This document shows, one piece after another, positions 1 to 11,224 of a DNA stretch of 64,000 nucleotides. The notes under the pieces were generated by a model. It saw only the letters and a list, made by a program, of their open reading frames with translations. It did not search any database and was not told the DNA's origin. The position numbers and the translations under genes were made by a program. Source of the DNA: Leucocoprinus leucothites. Its lineage: Eukaryota; Basidiomycota; Agaricomycetes; Agaricales; Agaricaceae. Within the stretch, counting starts at the first letter, position 1; each line of letters opens with the position of its first letter. The stretch is taken from the NCBI GenBank assembly GCA_013368445.1, contig JAACJO010000012.1:744001-808000 (forward strand), read 5' to 3'.

Positions 1-670
1 ATAGATTCGAACACAGCGGAAAGCTGATTATCTCTCATGGGTTCGCAAGTCGTTCACTCTGCTGGTTCCTTACTGATGCATACGGCTTGGTAGCGGCGGA
101 AAGGCACAGAGTATACATACTCATCGTGGACAAAGTGTTACACATGAGGCAGATGACCAACTGGCGCAGGACAGATCCGTTCGAGCATTGCTTTCAAACT
201 TTCGTTCACGTCGTCCCCTTGTCCTTCTCATCGACGATAAGTATGCACGATTTCCCTACGATCTCGGATCTAAAGGGATCACCTACGCCATTCTTGGTTT
301 TTATACTATTGTCCATGCGTGGGGTGAGCAGTAGTCTCTTGCTTTCCTGCAAACACTGATGCGAGTCTCGTCATCAGCGGAATATCAATTTGCTGAGAAC
401 GAACGAGGCCGTGTTGTTCGTTACAAGTTTGCGTTCCAATGGTGTGAAAGTCAAGTACGTTCCACATTTGACGGTTGGCATAAGCTCATGACGTTGAGTA
501 GGGGGAACCATGGTGGCTGAAGCTCGATAAACTTGCTGTGGCTCCCATGGATCGATCCCCCCAAGTAGGCGGGGTACTAGAGGAGCCTGAAGAATATATG
601 AGAGGATCAAACTGGATAGATCAGAGGTCAATCCCTTCTTTCTGCAATATCCACTGCTCGTAATGACGCT
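1..670. other. Left-edge region without a supported gene
   Basis: Two open frames lie here, 87-359 (+) and 374-697 (-). Neither has recognisable domains, flanking splice sites or composition like the neighbouring genes. The stretch probably holds the promoter of the AlkB-like gene that starts at 671 and possibly the tail of a gene outside the window. A T-arm-like GATTCGAAC at 4-12 is not followed by a foldable tRNA body. Confidence 0.4.
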
Positions 671-2484
671 ATGGACAGCGCCATTCCATTTAGGCACATT
701 GAAGCGATTTCGTCTCCTTGTCGTGCATGTAGTAAAACCTCGCCTCAGGTCTACGCCTCAGCATGGGCCTGCCTAAACCCAGAGTGCAGCCAGTTCTGGC
801 ATGGCACGAACGGCATATCTCTAGGAGAAGAACTAGAGTATAATCCTGAATTTCTGAGGCTCGCACATGTGGACTCTCTGGCCATTCCGACTGAGAAGCT
901 AGAGCCCGAACCACCCATTCTCAGTTCCCGAGGACCCACCACTGACTATGCATATACAAGGGGTTGGCACTGTAATAAGTGTGGGCGCTTGTCTTGCCGG
1001 TTGGTCTCATCGCTTATTACCAAAGACATGTCAACTGATATACATTTCTTATCGTTTAGCTACAAGTGGGAGCATTGGGAATGTATGAATTGCAAGGTGA
1101 TTGCTTCTCCCGACATGTTTCACCGCCTATCGCTCAATAGTTTGAAAGGAAACTCTGCGGGTTGATATGAGACTACGACCAGCAAAAGAGTTTTTGTATC
1201 TAACTCCTCCTGTGCCCTATCAACACTGCTACATCGCAGACGACTCGGGTGCGTGAGGGCTCGTACCTAATTAGATTCCTGATATATTTTAGACCATAGA
1301 CATCAAACTAATCAAACGGGGCACATTCCGAGTCACGCCTGATGATAATGGAAGCGTTGGTCAATATTTCACTTATCAACTCCCTGAGTCCCGGTGAGTA
1401 CGATACGTAGCCTAACTGAGCTGGCATTCATTGGCTCCAAGTGGCTTGATTCATCATATCAAGACCAGCCTTCTCCGCTCGAACGGGGAAGCGGACGAGA
1501 TATTCAAGGATTATCAAATACAAGCTTCTACAGGTGCATTACCCTTCCGGAGATGGCCTATGAGAGCTGTGAGTATCGCAATTCTTGGACGACAGCATTT
1601 CTCTAAAAGTCTATAGCACAAGTGTAAACCAATCCTCTCTTTACCTATAGATATCTCTCTGACATTTGCAAAGGCCGTGGTGCTCTCTTAACAAACTATT
1701 TTTCCCAAAACGGTTGGTGGCTTCAACATTCCCGAATAAATTATTTATCAATTTATCACGCGGCCAGCGGGTGTGCCCTATCAGGTAAAATATACGTTTC
1801 AACGAGGATCCTCTAGCTCATCCCCGGCAGTACGTTGGCGGAACAGAAAACACTCTCTCTTTTGACAAAGTTCCCGACGCTGTTGTGAAAGCGCGTAACC
1901 TCATTGAAATTCGGGTCAAACAAGCACTCGACAAGGATGCAAATTTCAATGAAGTACTCAGGTAATCGCCACGTTTGATTACCTATTGTATTCGTACTTA
2001 CCAAGATCAAATCTAGTGCCGCATATATGGAACGACAAAGGATGGCAGTACGTTCGTTGTTGTTCACGCTTATTTAGCACTTGCGTGATGTCGTTTCATA
2101 GTTCCATACCGACGACGAAATCGGTTTGGGTCCATTAGTTGCTGGGTTATCCCTCGGATCGCCGGCTCTGATGCACTTTCGGTTGCTGGCGAGGCAAACT
2201 CCCCCAGGAACCCAACGTAACATCGCAATCTCTTTTGTCCTTCGTCATGTAAGTCTTGTAGGGGATAAAATAGTATCTAACTGAAAGGACACACAGGGTG
2301 ATGTTCTCGCAATGGATGGAATAGGAGTCCAACAATTCTACGAGTAATTATCTATTCACCAGAATTACTTTTAAGAAACTGATGCAGTATACCCAGGCAC
2401 ACAGTTGTTCCAACGAATTTTCGAATCGCTGCTACAGCTCGTTACATCGACGCTATTCATCCGAAACGCGAGAAATCCTCTTGA
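671..2484 (+). CDS. AlkB-like 2OG-Fe(II) dioxygenase with N-terminal zinc ribbons
   Basis: Multi-exon gene. The first exon (671 to about 1110) carries a Cys cluster (CRAC, then CLNPEC) and a second ribbon (CNKCGRLSC, then CMNCK). The dioxygenase fold follows in pieces: PFRRWPMR near 1550, LLTNYFSQN near 1690, YVGGTENTLSFDKVPD near 1835, and the core FHTDDEIGLGPLVAGLSLG at 2098-2154 with the iron-binding HxD. The last exon (2403-2484) ends HTVVPTNFRIAATARYID, giving the distal His and the 2-oxoglutarate-binding Arg pattern. This is the AlkB arrangement known from many agaricomycete proteins; the substrate, alkylated nucleic acid or protein, cannot be told. Introns near 2250 and 2344 are canonical. 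The join between about 1110 and 1310 is uncertain, and an upstream exon is possible. The gene converges with the PH-domain gene 230 bp away. Confidence 0.8.
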
Positions 2485-2714
2485 GTTATCGTGTATTTAT
2501 CTACTATCTATTGCTTTGATTTATGATTCCTGTCTTGTTACCCTCAAATATAGATGTCTGGATTTAACGTGGATATGGCAATGGGCGGCTGTGATGATAT
2601 GCTGCATATGCTGGGTATTGCGGTTGCCTAGAAAGCGGCCGATACGTCTGCCTGTTGGCGGTCACTGTCAAAGGAGCGGGCTTTGGTTGTCTATTAGCGC
2701 CCCGTCTTCGAACA

Positions 2715-5700
2715 TTAGAGGCAACCCACCTCTCCCGAGTTTTGCCTCTGGTTGGCGTGGAATGCGTGCAGGTTCGCAATCTTGGTTTCCACCTCTCGTT
2801 TCTCCGATTCGAGGCGTCCAAGATCCTGGGCGACTATTACAACCTGCCGGGCTAATTCCTTTTTCAATTGATCCACTTGCACTGGAGAGGTTTTATTAGA
2901 AAGGCATACGCATTCACTCTGGAGAACTTACTTTGGATGTTAATCACAGTAGCCTCCTTCATCGCTTCAACAAATCGCAACCGCTCTCCTTTAATCTCCC
3001 CAAATATCTCTAAGCCTAGTAAGTATTGCGTTCAGACAATAATCAATCTTACTAACCAGTGGTCAGCGCCCGCAGAAACTCTCCTTGATCTTGTCTCTGA
3101 CGCTCCATGAAATTGGCCAGCACTTGCGTGTCTGGGAAATCCAAAGTTAAAGCTTACGAAGCGGAAGCAGCAGCAGGACTCACTCATTGTGCCTTGCGAG
3201 CTTGCATTAATTGTTTCTGCAAGTTTGTCCACCGAATATTTGAGGGTTGAAGTATCACTTCGATTTCTTAGCTCAGATAACATGTTGTAGATGTCGTTCA
3301 AGATACCCCTTCCTGAAGCTTCGTGACCTGACCCCAAGTCTTTGCAGAGCTGCTCGACATTTGTGGCTAACCCGTTGATCTGAGCTGTTCCATTCCTGAC
3401 AAAGCTCTCGAGCCACTTTGTTGATGATGGTATCAGATTTCACTACCCTGCAACGAGACACACACACCGCATTGAGTTCGTTCAAGTATCTGACACTATC
3501 TGTTTGTTGTTGAACTTGCAAGGCGCGTTGACCATTATCGCTTTCGATCAGGTTGATTATTTTCGATAGCTATCTAATTGTCACCTGTTGGCTTAATGAG
3601 CAGCGCAAATCGAACAAATACCTCTTCAACGCTTTTCCTCGAAATCTCAGTCGACTTTGGCGCGGAGACCCCGTCATGAAAAGAAACAATCTGTGTTGTG
3701 AGTGCCCCCTCTATGTGTTCCTTCAGAGCGTTAATATCAGCCTTGGTCGCCACTGGTGAGGTGAAAGGCGCTAATGAACTAAGCTCGGTTTCAGGGCCCC
3801 TCTGTGGACCCCCAATACTTCCAAGGCGTTCCATCAGCGCATCTATCTTATTGGACAAGTCGATGCGAGTGGTCTCCAGAGCTTCTCTTGTCTCTTTGCA
3901 GGATGGAGATGGAGATGGCTTTTGGAGGGACTCAAACTTCCGCACGAGTTCTTCTACCATTCCCTTTGTTGAGCGCGAACGATCATCAATTCCCTGCATT
4001 ACCTGGTGAAGCGTCCTCCCACGCTTTTCAGAGCCAATCTGATTCTTTATGGTGGAAACATCGTCCGAAATTGGCCCGAGATGCTCTGAGAGATGTGTGG
4101 CTCGGTCGTTTTCTGGAGGCTCGTCATTCGCATATGGGAGTTCTGAACGAGTGCTTTCGTTACGCTCTAACACGGGCCTCTCACTCATACCTGCGCCTGC
4201 GCCCTTGCTATCCTCCTTCGTCATGCTATGCGCTCCTGGACTATAAAGGAGCCTGCTTTCTCTCAGATGCTCAAACGGCACATGCTCCTTGGCGCCATTA
4301 GGCTCGACCTCTCCTTCTGATGTCAGGATACTCAAGAAACCGCTCCTGCCTGTTCCGGTTGTACTGGCTGGAGAGAAAGACGACAAAGATCCATTGGTTC
4401 GCTTTGGTGAAGGACTGGACAGAGACTGAACCTCTTCAGCTTTCTGTAACTCGGCCAAACGTTGTTTTACTGTAGAGCGTCGACCAAGATCAGCAATAGA
4501 TGGACTAGTTGCGGGACTCGGTAGCCCGGGAGGTGGTGGAGACGCAGGAGAGTATACGCTGGGCGAAGGTGCTGAGTCTATTCTTGGCATGACTTCAACC
4601 TTGGACATCAGAGAAGTAGGAGGGGTTGTCAAGGGAGGTAGCATCCGCGGTGTTTTGGGAGGGAGAGGCGGAAGGGCCCGCTCCCTGCTCAAACCTGGTC
4701 CGGCCTTCATCATCTGTGTTGAAGCGATGGGTGGAGCTACTGTCTGGGAGGGGTGCAAAGCGACGACTGTAAGTGGTTTTTCATTCTCTAATTTTTGTGC
4801 TAGCTCTTTACGAGACCCAAAGCTGCCTTTTCCAGCTATGGCTATCGGCAAGATCGAGTCCCTATTCACAAATGTCAGTATCATCTCACACGTAGGTTTA
4901 GTCAAGCTGTCCTTCACCAAAGCGCAGTAATCCATGCAGCTCTTTCGCCAAAATTCCGTACGGCGAATCTGTCCGTCTCTCGGCTACGCGAGACCAGCTC
5001 CAGTACCTTGAGATCGCATGTTTCTTCCTGTTCATTTAATAACGCCTGTTCTTCCCGATCCACGTCGCTACTTGTGAGAGAGCGCACGTCGACACATCGA
5101 CCGAGGTCTACCTCCAAAACACGATGGTTGGAATCCTTGTGGCTGAACCATGTGACGCTCAACTTTCGGTCTTTGATCACCCCGTTGCATAGAGTCCATG
5201 CTGCCTTGACGCCAGGGCCTTTAGACAAATACCAGATTGGCCCAGAAAAGTCTATTCCGTCGTTCTCAAGGATTGAAGTCTGGTTGGTTGCGTTGGATGG
5301 AAGTCGACATCGCTCTGCAAGTGGTTCCCCGCTCGGCTTGTTGGACAGGCGTGTATTGGAGTTCGATAGTCCTACAACTGTGGCGATACTGTCCTTCTCT
5401 GGGACCTGAGGCGGACGTTGCGAACCTATTTCACTTGTATTGTGTTTATAGAGACCCTTTGCGATGCCAATAGCCTCGCCAGATTTTGTCGCCCCCTTTC
5501 TAAGTGTTGACAGTAGATTACGGATACTCTGCCGGAGAGGAGACCTGTTTTTGTCTTTCTTGCCCATCACTCCGTGTCCTACGCCCACATAGTGCGGTGA
5601 AGCCTGATTCCTGTTTCCAGGGCGGCTCGCATCAGGGGGAGGTGTGCACATTCTTTCGTATCGTTCGACCATGTCCTGGGTCGATGAGTGAGGCAGTTTC

Positions 5701-5846
5701 TTGTTCATGTGGGCCATGTACGATTCGTCCGATACGAGTCCAGTATATCCGGCGTTTAGGTTGAGGGCACTGATACTCGCAGAAGTAGAGAATCTTCCGC
5801 TCTGCATTGAGCCGATGCTTCCAGCTATGCTACGGGGTCCTCTCAT
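2715..5846 (-). CDS. PH-domain protein with proline-rich linker and C-terminal coiled coil
   Basis: Seven exons joined by canonical introns of about 50-60 nt (for example 4917-4862, 3621-3570 and 3467-3416) give about 937 residues with frame kept throughout. Residues 1-200 are Ser/Arg-rich and low in complexity. Residues about 205-312 form a pleckstrin homology domain: it starts at GPIWYLSKGPGVKAAW and ends at AAWITALWDSILP, which carries the invariant Trp of the C-terminal helix. A long Pro/Ser linker follows, then about 350 residues of Glu/Lys/Leu-rich helix ending DLGRLESEKREVETKI. PH plus coiled coil suggests a membrane-associated scaffold or polarity factor. I do not recognise a named orthologue. 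The start is the first Met of the open frame. Confidence 0.85.
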
Positions 5847-6058
5847 GTCTTGGGATTTCTATCGCGCTGCGATTCGGCCAGAATGACCAAGATCGAAATA
5901 ACAATAAAAGAAGAGCATCCTCAGGGGCCGATGTTATTTGAATCTAGACTAGGAGCCTCTATGTGAAAACCCCTAAATTGTGCAGGACTATACATAAACA
6001 GACACCATTTGATTAGGCAAAACAAAGGTGGCTGGGATCGAATTCGCGGCCGAAAAAA

Positions 6059-6157
6059 TGCTCCCGACCAGGGTCGAACTGGTGATCTCCGGATTGCATA
6101 AGCCTATGCTTACTCATAATATGAGACCGGCGCTCTAACCAACTGAGCCACGGAAGC
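6059..6157 (-). tRNA. tRNA-Met (CAT), elongator, with a 25-nt intron
   Basis: On the minus strand the acceptor GCTTCCG pairs with CGGGAGC (one G-T pair). The D arm is TGGCTCAGTTGGTTAGAGC, the T arm CCAGTTCGACCCTGG. Anticodon stem CCGGT / TCCGG keeps the T31-T39 mismatch typical of eukaryotic elongator tRNA-Met, with anticodon CAT at 6123-6121. A 25-nt intron (6119-6095) sits one base 3' of the anticodon, the standard place for nuclear tRNA introns. Strong G/C pairs in the stems and a 3' T-run (the minus-strand bases after 6059) support a Pol III gene. Confidence 0.93.
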
Positions 6158-6169
6158 TCGTTAGAGTGG

Positions 6170-6734
6170 TTTTGACAGCATGTTATATATGCATTTATAC
6201 TCCAATATCATATAAAGCCGATGGTGCTTGCCTGAGGCAGCTTCGGCATATAAAACGCTAATGTGGATCCACTCTAGCACAAGTATTGGGGTGTATTCAC
6301 CGATGTACGTCACGATCAAACATTGTGTGAACCTTAAGCTTCATCGGCTGTCTTCACTTCATGAGGATTCACGAAGAGGACGTGTCGTCGTGGATGACCC
6401 AATACTGCCTAGCCCGATCTGGTTTCCACTGTTCAGAAAGTCCCTGGTAGTGATTCGAGCCCAGAGGTTAAACCAGAAGAATCGACCGGAATGTCCAACC
6501 AGCGAGGAGTAGGCTGCTATGAAATCTAATCGAGAGCGAATACTGGGGAATAGGTGTGATAGGGCCATTCTGAATCATTTCCCGAGTTCGCTGGTGTACA
6601 ATATACTGAAAAGTGAAAAAAAAAGCTCCCCCCTCAGATCCAGACTGCTGAACAACCCAAACACGAAATCCAAGTCCATGTATACATTCTATCATCGAGT
6701 CCGAATCGCGATCAAGGGCTGACATTGCTATCCA
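6170..6734. other. Intergenic, no gene seen
   Basis: Only short open frames in several registers, none with family resemblance or splice context. It is likely the 3' region of the secreted-protein gene (minus strand) and the 5' flank of the tRNA gene. Confidence 0.5.
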
Positions 6735-7139
6735 TCAATTTCCGAGCTCGTGAGCGAAACGCCGTTCGTGAACGTCATCTGTAGAGACGGCTGAATCGAT
6801 GTTGGAAGAAGGAAGAGAGCCGGAAGGCGCAAAATCCGCGTTGTGGAATTGTCGACGTTGTTGCTCTATGCGAGCTCGCCTTGGCTTCAAAGACGAAGGT
6901 GGGGCCGGCTTTCCTGGGCCAGGAAGCCCTCCGGGGGCCTGACCGACCGCGGCACCCATTACGCTGTTCAAGGGACCAGGAGGGGCGGGTGGGCCTGGGA
7001 AGGCGGGGGCAGGAACAGGAGCAGGAGCAGAAACAGGAACAGGAACAGGAAATCCCAGGAGTCGGCGAGGAATGTGGCTGGCAGAGACCGCGAGCGGCGA
7101 GAAGATAAAAACCAAGAGGGCGAGTTGGGTGGAATGCAT
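6735..7139 (-). CDS. Small secreted proline-rich protein
   Basis: Single-exon frame of 134 residues. The N-terminus MHSTQLALLVFIFSPLAVSA is a classic signal peptide with likely cleavage after SA; it is followed by SHIPRR, which may be a dibasic processing site. Residues about 30-60 are a Pro/Val/Ala repeat (PVPVPVSAPAPVPAPAF) encoded by an imperfect AGGAACAGG array at 7013-7052. The rest is Gly/Pro-rich, then hydrophilic with a DDVHERRF stretch. No Cys is seen after the signal peptide, so it is not a disulphide-rich effector. A TATA-like ATATAAAATA lies about 100 bp upstream. Family unknown. Confidence 0.65.
   Translation of the reverse strand: MHSTQLALLVFIFSPLAVSASHIPRRLLGFPVPVPVSAPAPVPAPAFPGPPAPPGPLNSVMGAAVGQAPGGLPGPGKPAPPSSLKPRRARIEQQRRQFHNADFAPSGSLPSSNIDSAVSTDDVHERRFAHELGN
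7013..7052. repeat. Imperfect AGGAACAGG-type tandem array
   Basis: Near-perfect 6-nt units (GGAACA/GGAGCA) repeated about six times inside the secreted-protein frame. Because the unit is a multiple of three, length changes keep frame and only alter the Pro-Val/Pro-Ala run. Confidence 0.7.
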
Positions 7140-7240
7140 ATTGTTGATCTAGGATATAGGCTGTTCTTGTGGTCTGGTATAGTGGTTATCAAGACTTGAG
7201 GTGAATGGTTGCGTGAAGGTGAGAGCGACAGCTGGAGAGG

Positions 7241-7250
7241 TATTTTATAT
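7241..7250 (-). promoter_or_regulatory. TATA-like box of the secreted-protein gene
   Basis: Minus-strand ATATAAAATA about 102 bp upstream of the ATG at 7139. The position and sequence fit a core promoter; function is inferred. Confidence 0.4.
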
Positions 7251-7855
7251 TCGTGATTGACTGAGAGGCGAACCAGTTAAGATGATGTCACGAAGGCAGA
7301 TGACGACATGTACCGAAGCTAAATTTGTGCCTTGTTTGTGGCAGAAACAAGGGAGATATACTTTTGGGTGGCTTCGCGCTGACACAACACACACGCGTGT
7401 TGAAGACATTCCAGTCCATTAGACCTCAGGCTATGAAGAATGTTCAAGGAATGCAAGATTCAGTGTATGTCTCTAGTTTCCATATGGCATGGTTTTGGCT
7501 TGAATCTCATCGAAATTTTCGACTTAATGGTAGGGAAGCAAGCATAAGCAGGCTTATGGTCATGAGATTTCTATTTCAAGAATCATTAACAATGAGTCAA
7601 CATCTGTTCCATAATCAGACTATATACTACAAGAGATGCGGTAGTCCAAGGCCGGCCAAAATGAGAGTGTGCAGTAAAGGTACAAGTACAGATGCGTATA
7701 AATGTGTACTTAGATCAAGGTTGTACGGGGAAGAATGTCCACAGCACCACAATTAGTTAAATAATTATAGGACAATTAAACGAAAGCAACTGCAGTACAA
7801 GATAGTTCATACAAGATCGTAATATAGAACATAAGGGCCATCAAGCATATATCGC
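7251..7855. other. Intergenic, no supported gene
   Basis: A 143-residue open frame at 7325-7756 (+) overlaps the upstream flank of the secreted-protein gene and the 3' flank of PRM1. Its composition and lack of domain resemblance argue against coding. Confidence 0.5.
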
Positions 7856-10800
7856 TCACATTGCAACTCCCTCAAATGGATTCGTTGGTATGCTCTTCCG
7901 CGTCACAGCGGGGTGATCAACCTTCACTCGATGTTCATCGTCAAAGGGAGAGATGAATGGGTTATCAGACAAGCTCGGCTGGCGAGCATAAGGGCTGTGG
8001 GATCCGGTCAGGAGCCTCTCTAAGCTCCCTGCTGCATTTGGCAGGACGTTACCCCCTGCACCAACACCAGCCATATTTCCTCGATTCACAGCGGAAAAGC
8101 TGACCGAACGACGGTGGTGTGCATTAACGGTCCGGTCAAAGGAGGCGGGAGGCGGAACTTGATGGTGTTTTCCTCGATGAGAAGGTGCAGGGTATCTGGG
8201 AGTCCCGTTATCAAACCCATAATGAAGCGGAATAGGAACTAAAGGCTGTTGGAGTTGATTCTGGGATTGGCTGGTCAGGTCATCACCATGGACATCTTCG
8301 CTACGTCTGGAAGTAGCGCTGCTGACATTCCGGGTATGTTGCGGTTTTGATTGTAGGGGTCGAGGGGAGGAAATAGATGGACGACCAACGGGGGGTAAGG
8401 GAGGAAATTTGAGCTTAATCGACATCGAAGACGAATCCACGGGTGGACTGAATGCGAGCGATTTCTTGCTCGGGCTCAAGACACTGGCTGAAGATGGAGT
8501 CTGGGCCTGTGTAGTGGCTTTTGACCAGCGCGATTTGGGCTCGTCAGCGAGGATATCTTGGGACGCATCATCAGCTTCTCCAGGTCCGTCAGGGAAATCA
8601 TTGCTTGTCGATCTCAGCTCTGGCTTTCCTATGTTACGATCTTCGGTAGAGGTCTCATGCTGCCCTTTCTTTCCGAGGATCGCGGCCATCCTGCCGAACC
8701 AGGCTGTTTGTCGCTTAGGGTCTGCTGGAATGAATGGAGGAGGGGCCTTGCGAGGTACTAGCCTCTCCTTAGCGACAGCCATGAATCCCTTCTTCTGCTC
8801 AATTTTGTGCTTGGGCTGATTCTCGCCTAAGTGGCTATCCCAATTTGCCTCCGGATCAATCTTGGTGTCGATGGGCGACGGAACTCTGATCGTAGGTGAT
8901 GCCCGGCCATTGACGCTTCCAACAGAAGTAGTGCCAATGTCTCTGAAAGGGACAGCAATTCCATCAAGGCCTTGACTCCTTTGGTTCATCCACTTCTTCT
9001 TCTTCCTGCTCTCTATGAAGTGGCGTCCGTAAGAGTGCCAGAGAATGACACCGATACCCATAAGGACAACTAATCCCCAGAGACCGAGGAAAATACAGAA
9101 CATGACACGCTCCTTCTTCAGGCTTTCCGCGTACGAGTTGATGATCTTGCCAACCACGCCTTCGTTATCATCAGCTCCGCCACCGATGGCAGCAGCAGCA
9201 ATGGGCTGAACTGCTTCGTTAACAGTACTGGGTGGGAGGACAAGAGCCGAGTCGTTCATCCTGGGCATATCGACCTGAAGGTTATCATGCAGGAAGGTGA
9301 GGGCATTCTCAATGGCATCAACCTTGCTGCCAATAAAGCAACGAAGAAATTCTTGGGCAGGCTCTTCGAGGATGGTACCACCAAAGACGGTGTTGACAGC
9401 ATTTTGGATATCGGTGTAGAATTCGTTGATAGTCGAGTTGAGGGAAGTGTTAGTCTGGTTGACCCATCCAAATAATCCGTCATTGATAGTGCTCTGAGCC
9501 GCATCAATACGAGCGTTGACCTCGCTGGCATATGCAGCAGACTGATTGTACATGCTATTGTTGATCGAGGTTGCAATCGTGTTGCTAAAGTCAGAGACAG
9601 CGTTGGCAGCTTGTCCCTGATACTTGGCAACGAGAGGGCCCATAGCGAGTAACTGCAGCTCGACGCACAGTAGTCCGAAAAACCCAATCAAGAAGATGGC
9701 GGTCGCGGGCGGGTGAAAAATATAATGAAAGAACCACTGCATGTGCGTGTGTTGGGATGGAGTGAGGCGAAACAACTGCGATAGGCGGTTTGTGATACGA
9801 GTGACGAGTGGATGAGAGGAGTTGGCCTGGAGCATGAGAAGATTGTGATCCGTCAGAGTCATCTGAGGCGTTCCGGTTGAAGACTTGGTATGGTACATTG
9901 TCGGGTCTGTCAACCATGCTTGGCGAGTGTACTCCAGATGAGCCTTCATACAACGCCACTTGTACCAGGCTAGGAGGCAATTGAGACCGATTAGGACCAA
10001 GGCGAGAACGACGAGGATGACGATGCCGATTTTAGCAGTCTTGATCAGGTCCCTTCCGATATCATCAACAATAGATGTGTCCATGTCGTTGCAGAATGCA
10101 AGGCGGTTCTGTGCTGGGATGGGCATGACGGAAGAGTTAAAAGAGATTTGAGCGAAAGTATCATTAATCTCCTTCTTCAGAAGCTCGAAAGGCGTGTCAA
10201 TGCTATGAAACGGTGAGTACGAAAACAAAACCGAAGGAAGAGACGTGGGTACGTACATCGACTCGACCTTGTCTTTCAAATCGGCGACAGTTGGAATACT
10301 CGCGTTCAGCTTGGTGAGATTGTCCTGAAACGAGGAAGGGAGTGTAAGGTTTGATAATCCATCGAGACTGGGTACGTTGATCTGGGGAGCTTGAATATCG
10401 CCGAAGGGGTTAGCCTTATTGACGGTGTCAACGAAGCCCTTAATTAGATTATTTGCTGAGGCTACATCGTTCTGAATGCTTGTCCGAAGGCCGCTGGCAG
10501 CACTTTGAATCACGTTATTGAGCTAGTAGACATTTAAGATGAGCAAAACAAAAAGGGACATCGGGAGCTTACCTCTTGTACAGCACCAATAAGAATCGAA
10601 AGTCCTCCCCTAACAACAAGTTCCAAAAAACACAACAGCGTCGACCGGTACAAATCAATCACAAAGTTGACAATAGCCTCCATGATCGTCAACGAGGTCG
10701 TCAAAACGAATCTCGCGCCGTTTAGTGTCCCATTGACTGCATCTACAAACTGCTCGTTTGTTGCGATGGCCATCAGTCTAGGCATACTCGCAGTAGACGT

Positions 10801-11055
10801 CGCGGCGTGCTCAGCAGCTTTACAGCTTGTCAACAGATTGTCCTTAGCAGTTGCAACTGCATCCTGAGAAGCAGCGAGAGAGAGCTGAAGTCGGAATGCA
10901 ACGAATAATAGTGAGAGAATAGGATATGCGAGCCAAGTGAGAGAGAGAAGATGGGGGAGCTGGAGATAAGGTGTGAGTGTCGTGGTCGTGTGCTGAGTCT
11001 CGTAATTAGGCGGCGGGGTATTCCAAGGAGCGGAAGTGTGAGAGAACGCAGACAT
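7856..11055 (-). CDS. PRM1: Plasma membrane fusion protein PRM1
   Basis: Three exons (11055-10573, 10522-10257, 10202-7856) give 1031 residues. The start [16 protein letters not shown] followed by a first membrane segment near [20 protein letters not shown] fits the conserved PRM1 N-terminus. Further membrane segments are visible at [40 protein letters not shown] and [19 protein letters not shown]. Between them are Asn-rich, glycosylatable extracellular loops ([18 protein letters not shown]). The long cytosolic C-tail is Ser/Pro-rich. PRM1 promotes plasma-membrane merger between mating cells or fusing hyphae. The second intron (10256-10203) is 54 nt and free of stops, so the frame reads through it; splicing gives [12 protein letters not shown]. 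Gene order and length agree with the family. Confidence 0.93.
10203..10256 (-). other. PRM1: In-frame 54-nt intron in PRM1
   Basis: GTACGT at the 5' end, TACTCACC near the branch position and CATAG at the 3' end mark an intron. Its length is divisible by three and it holds no stop, so retention would insert 18 residues just before a predicted membrane-proximal helix. Confidence 0.65.
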
Positions 11056-11214
11056 GAGACTGTGTCGACCTGCGACTGGAGTCTAGGATTAAGAGAAAGT
11101 GAAAGGGGGGAGGAACGAGAGGTCGCCATTGTGATGCCTTTTACCTGAGATACATTGTCCTCTGCCCCTGTCTTTTCGCATAATGGCCGAGGATGTTTAT
11201 TGTCCTCGCCTGCG

Positions 11215-11224
11215 TTCTTTGTCT
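11215..11224 (+). promoter_or_regulatory. TR-box-like HMG factor site upstream of PRM1
   Basis: TTCTTTGTCT differs at one base from the fission yeast Ste11 TR box (TTCTTTGTTY) and contains ACAAAG on the other strand, the core bound by HMG-domain mating regulators. It lies about 160 bp upstream of the PRM1 ATG. A second ACAAT core (ACAATAG) is near 11237. A role in mating induction is inference. Confidence 0.4.

Noticed and set aside
1..80. T-arm-like GATTCGAAC at the left edge, possible minus-strand tRNA
   Set aside because: No matching acceptor stem, A box or anticodon arm could be folded from the adjoining bases.
6843..7199. Plus-strand frame opposite the secreted-protein gene
   Set aside because: It is the antisense shadow of the repeat-rich minus-strand gene; the Gln/Glu repeat is only the complement of the Pro/Val array.
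7325..7756. 143-codon plus-strand frame
   Set aside because: No domains, no splice context, low-complexity neighbours; consistent with a chance frame in intergenic DNA.
9256..9980. Minus-strand frames inside PRM1
   Set aside because: They are out-of-frame shadows of the intact PRM1 coding sequence.
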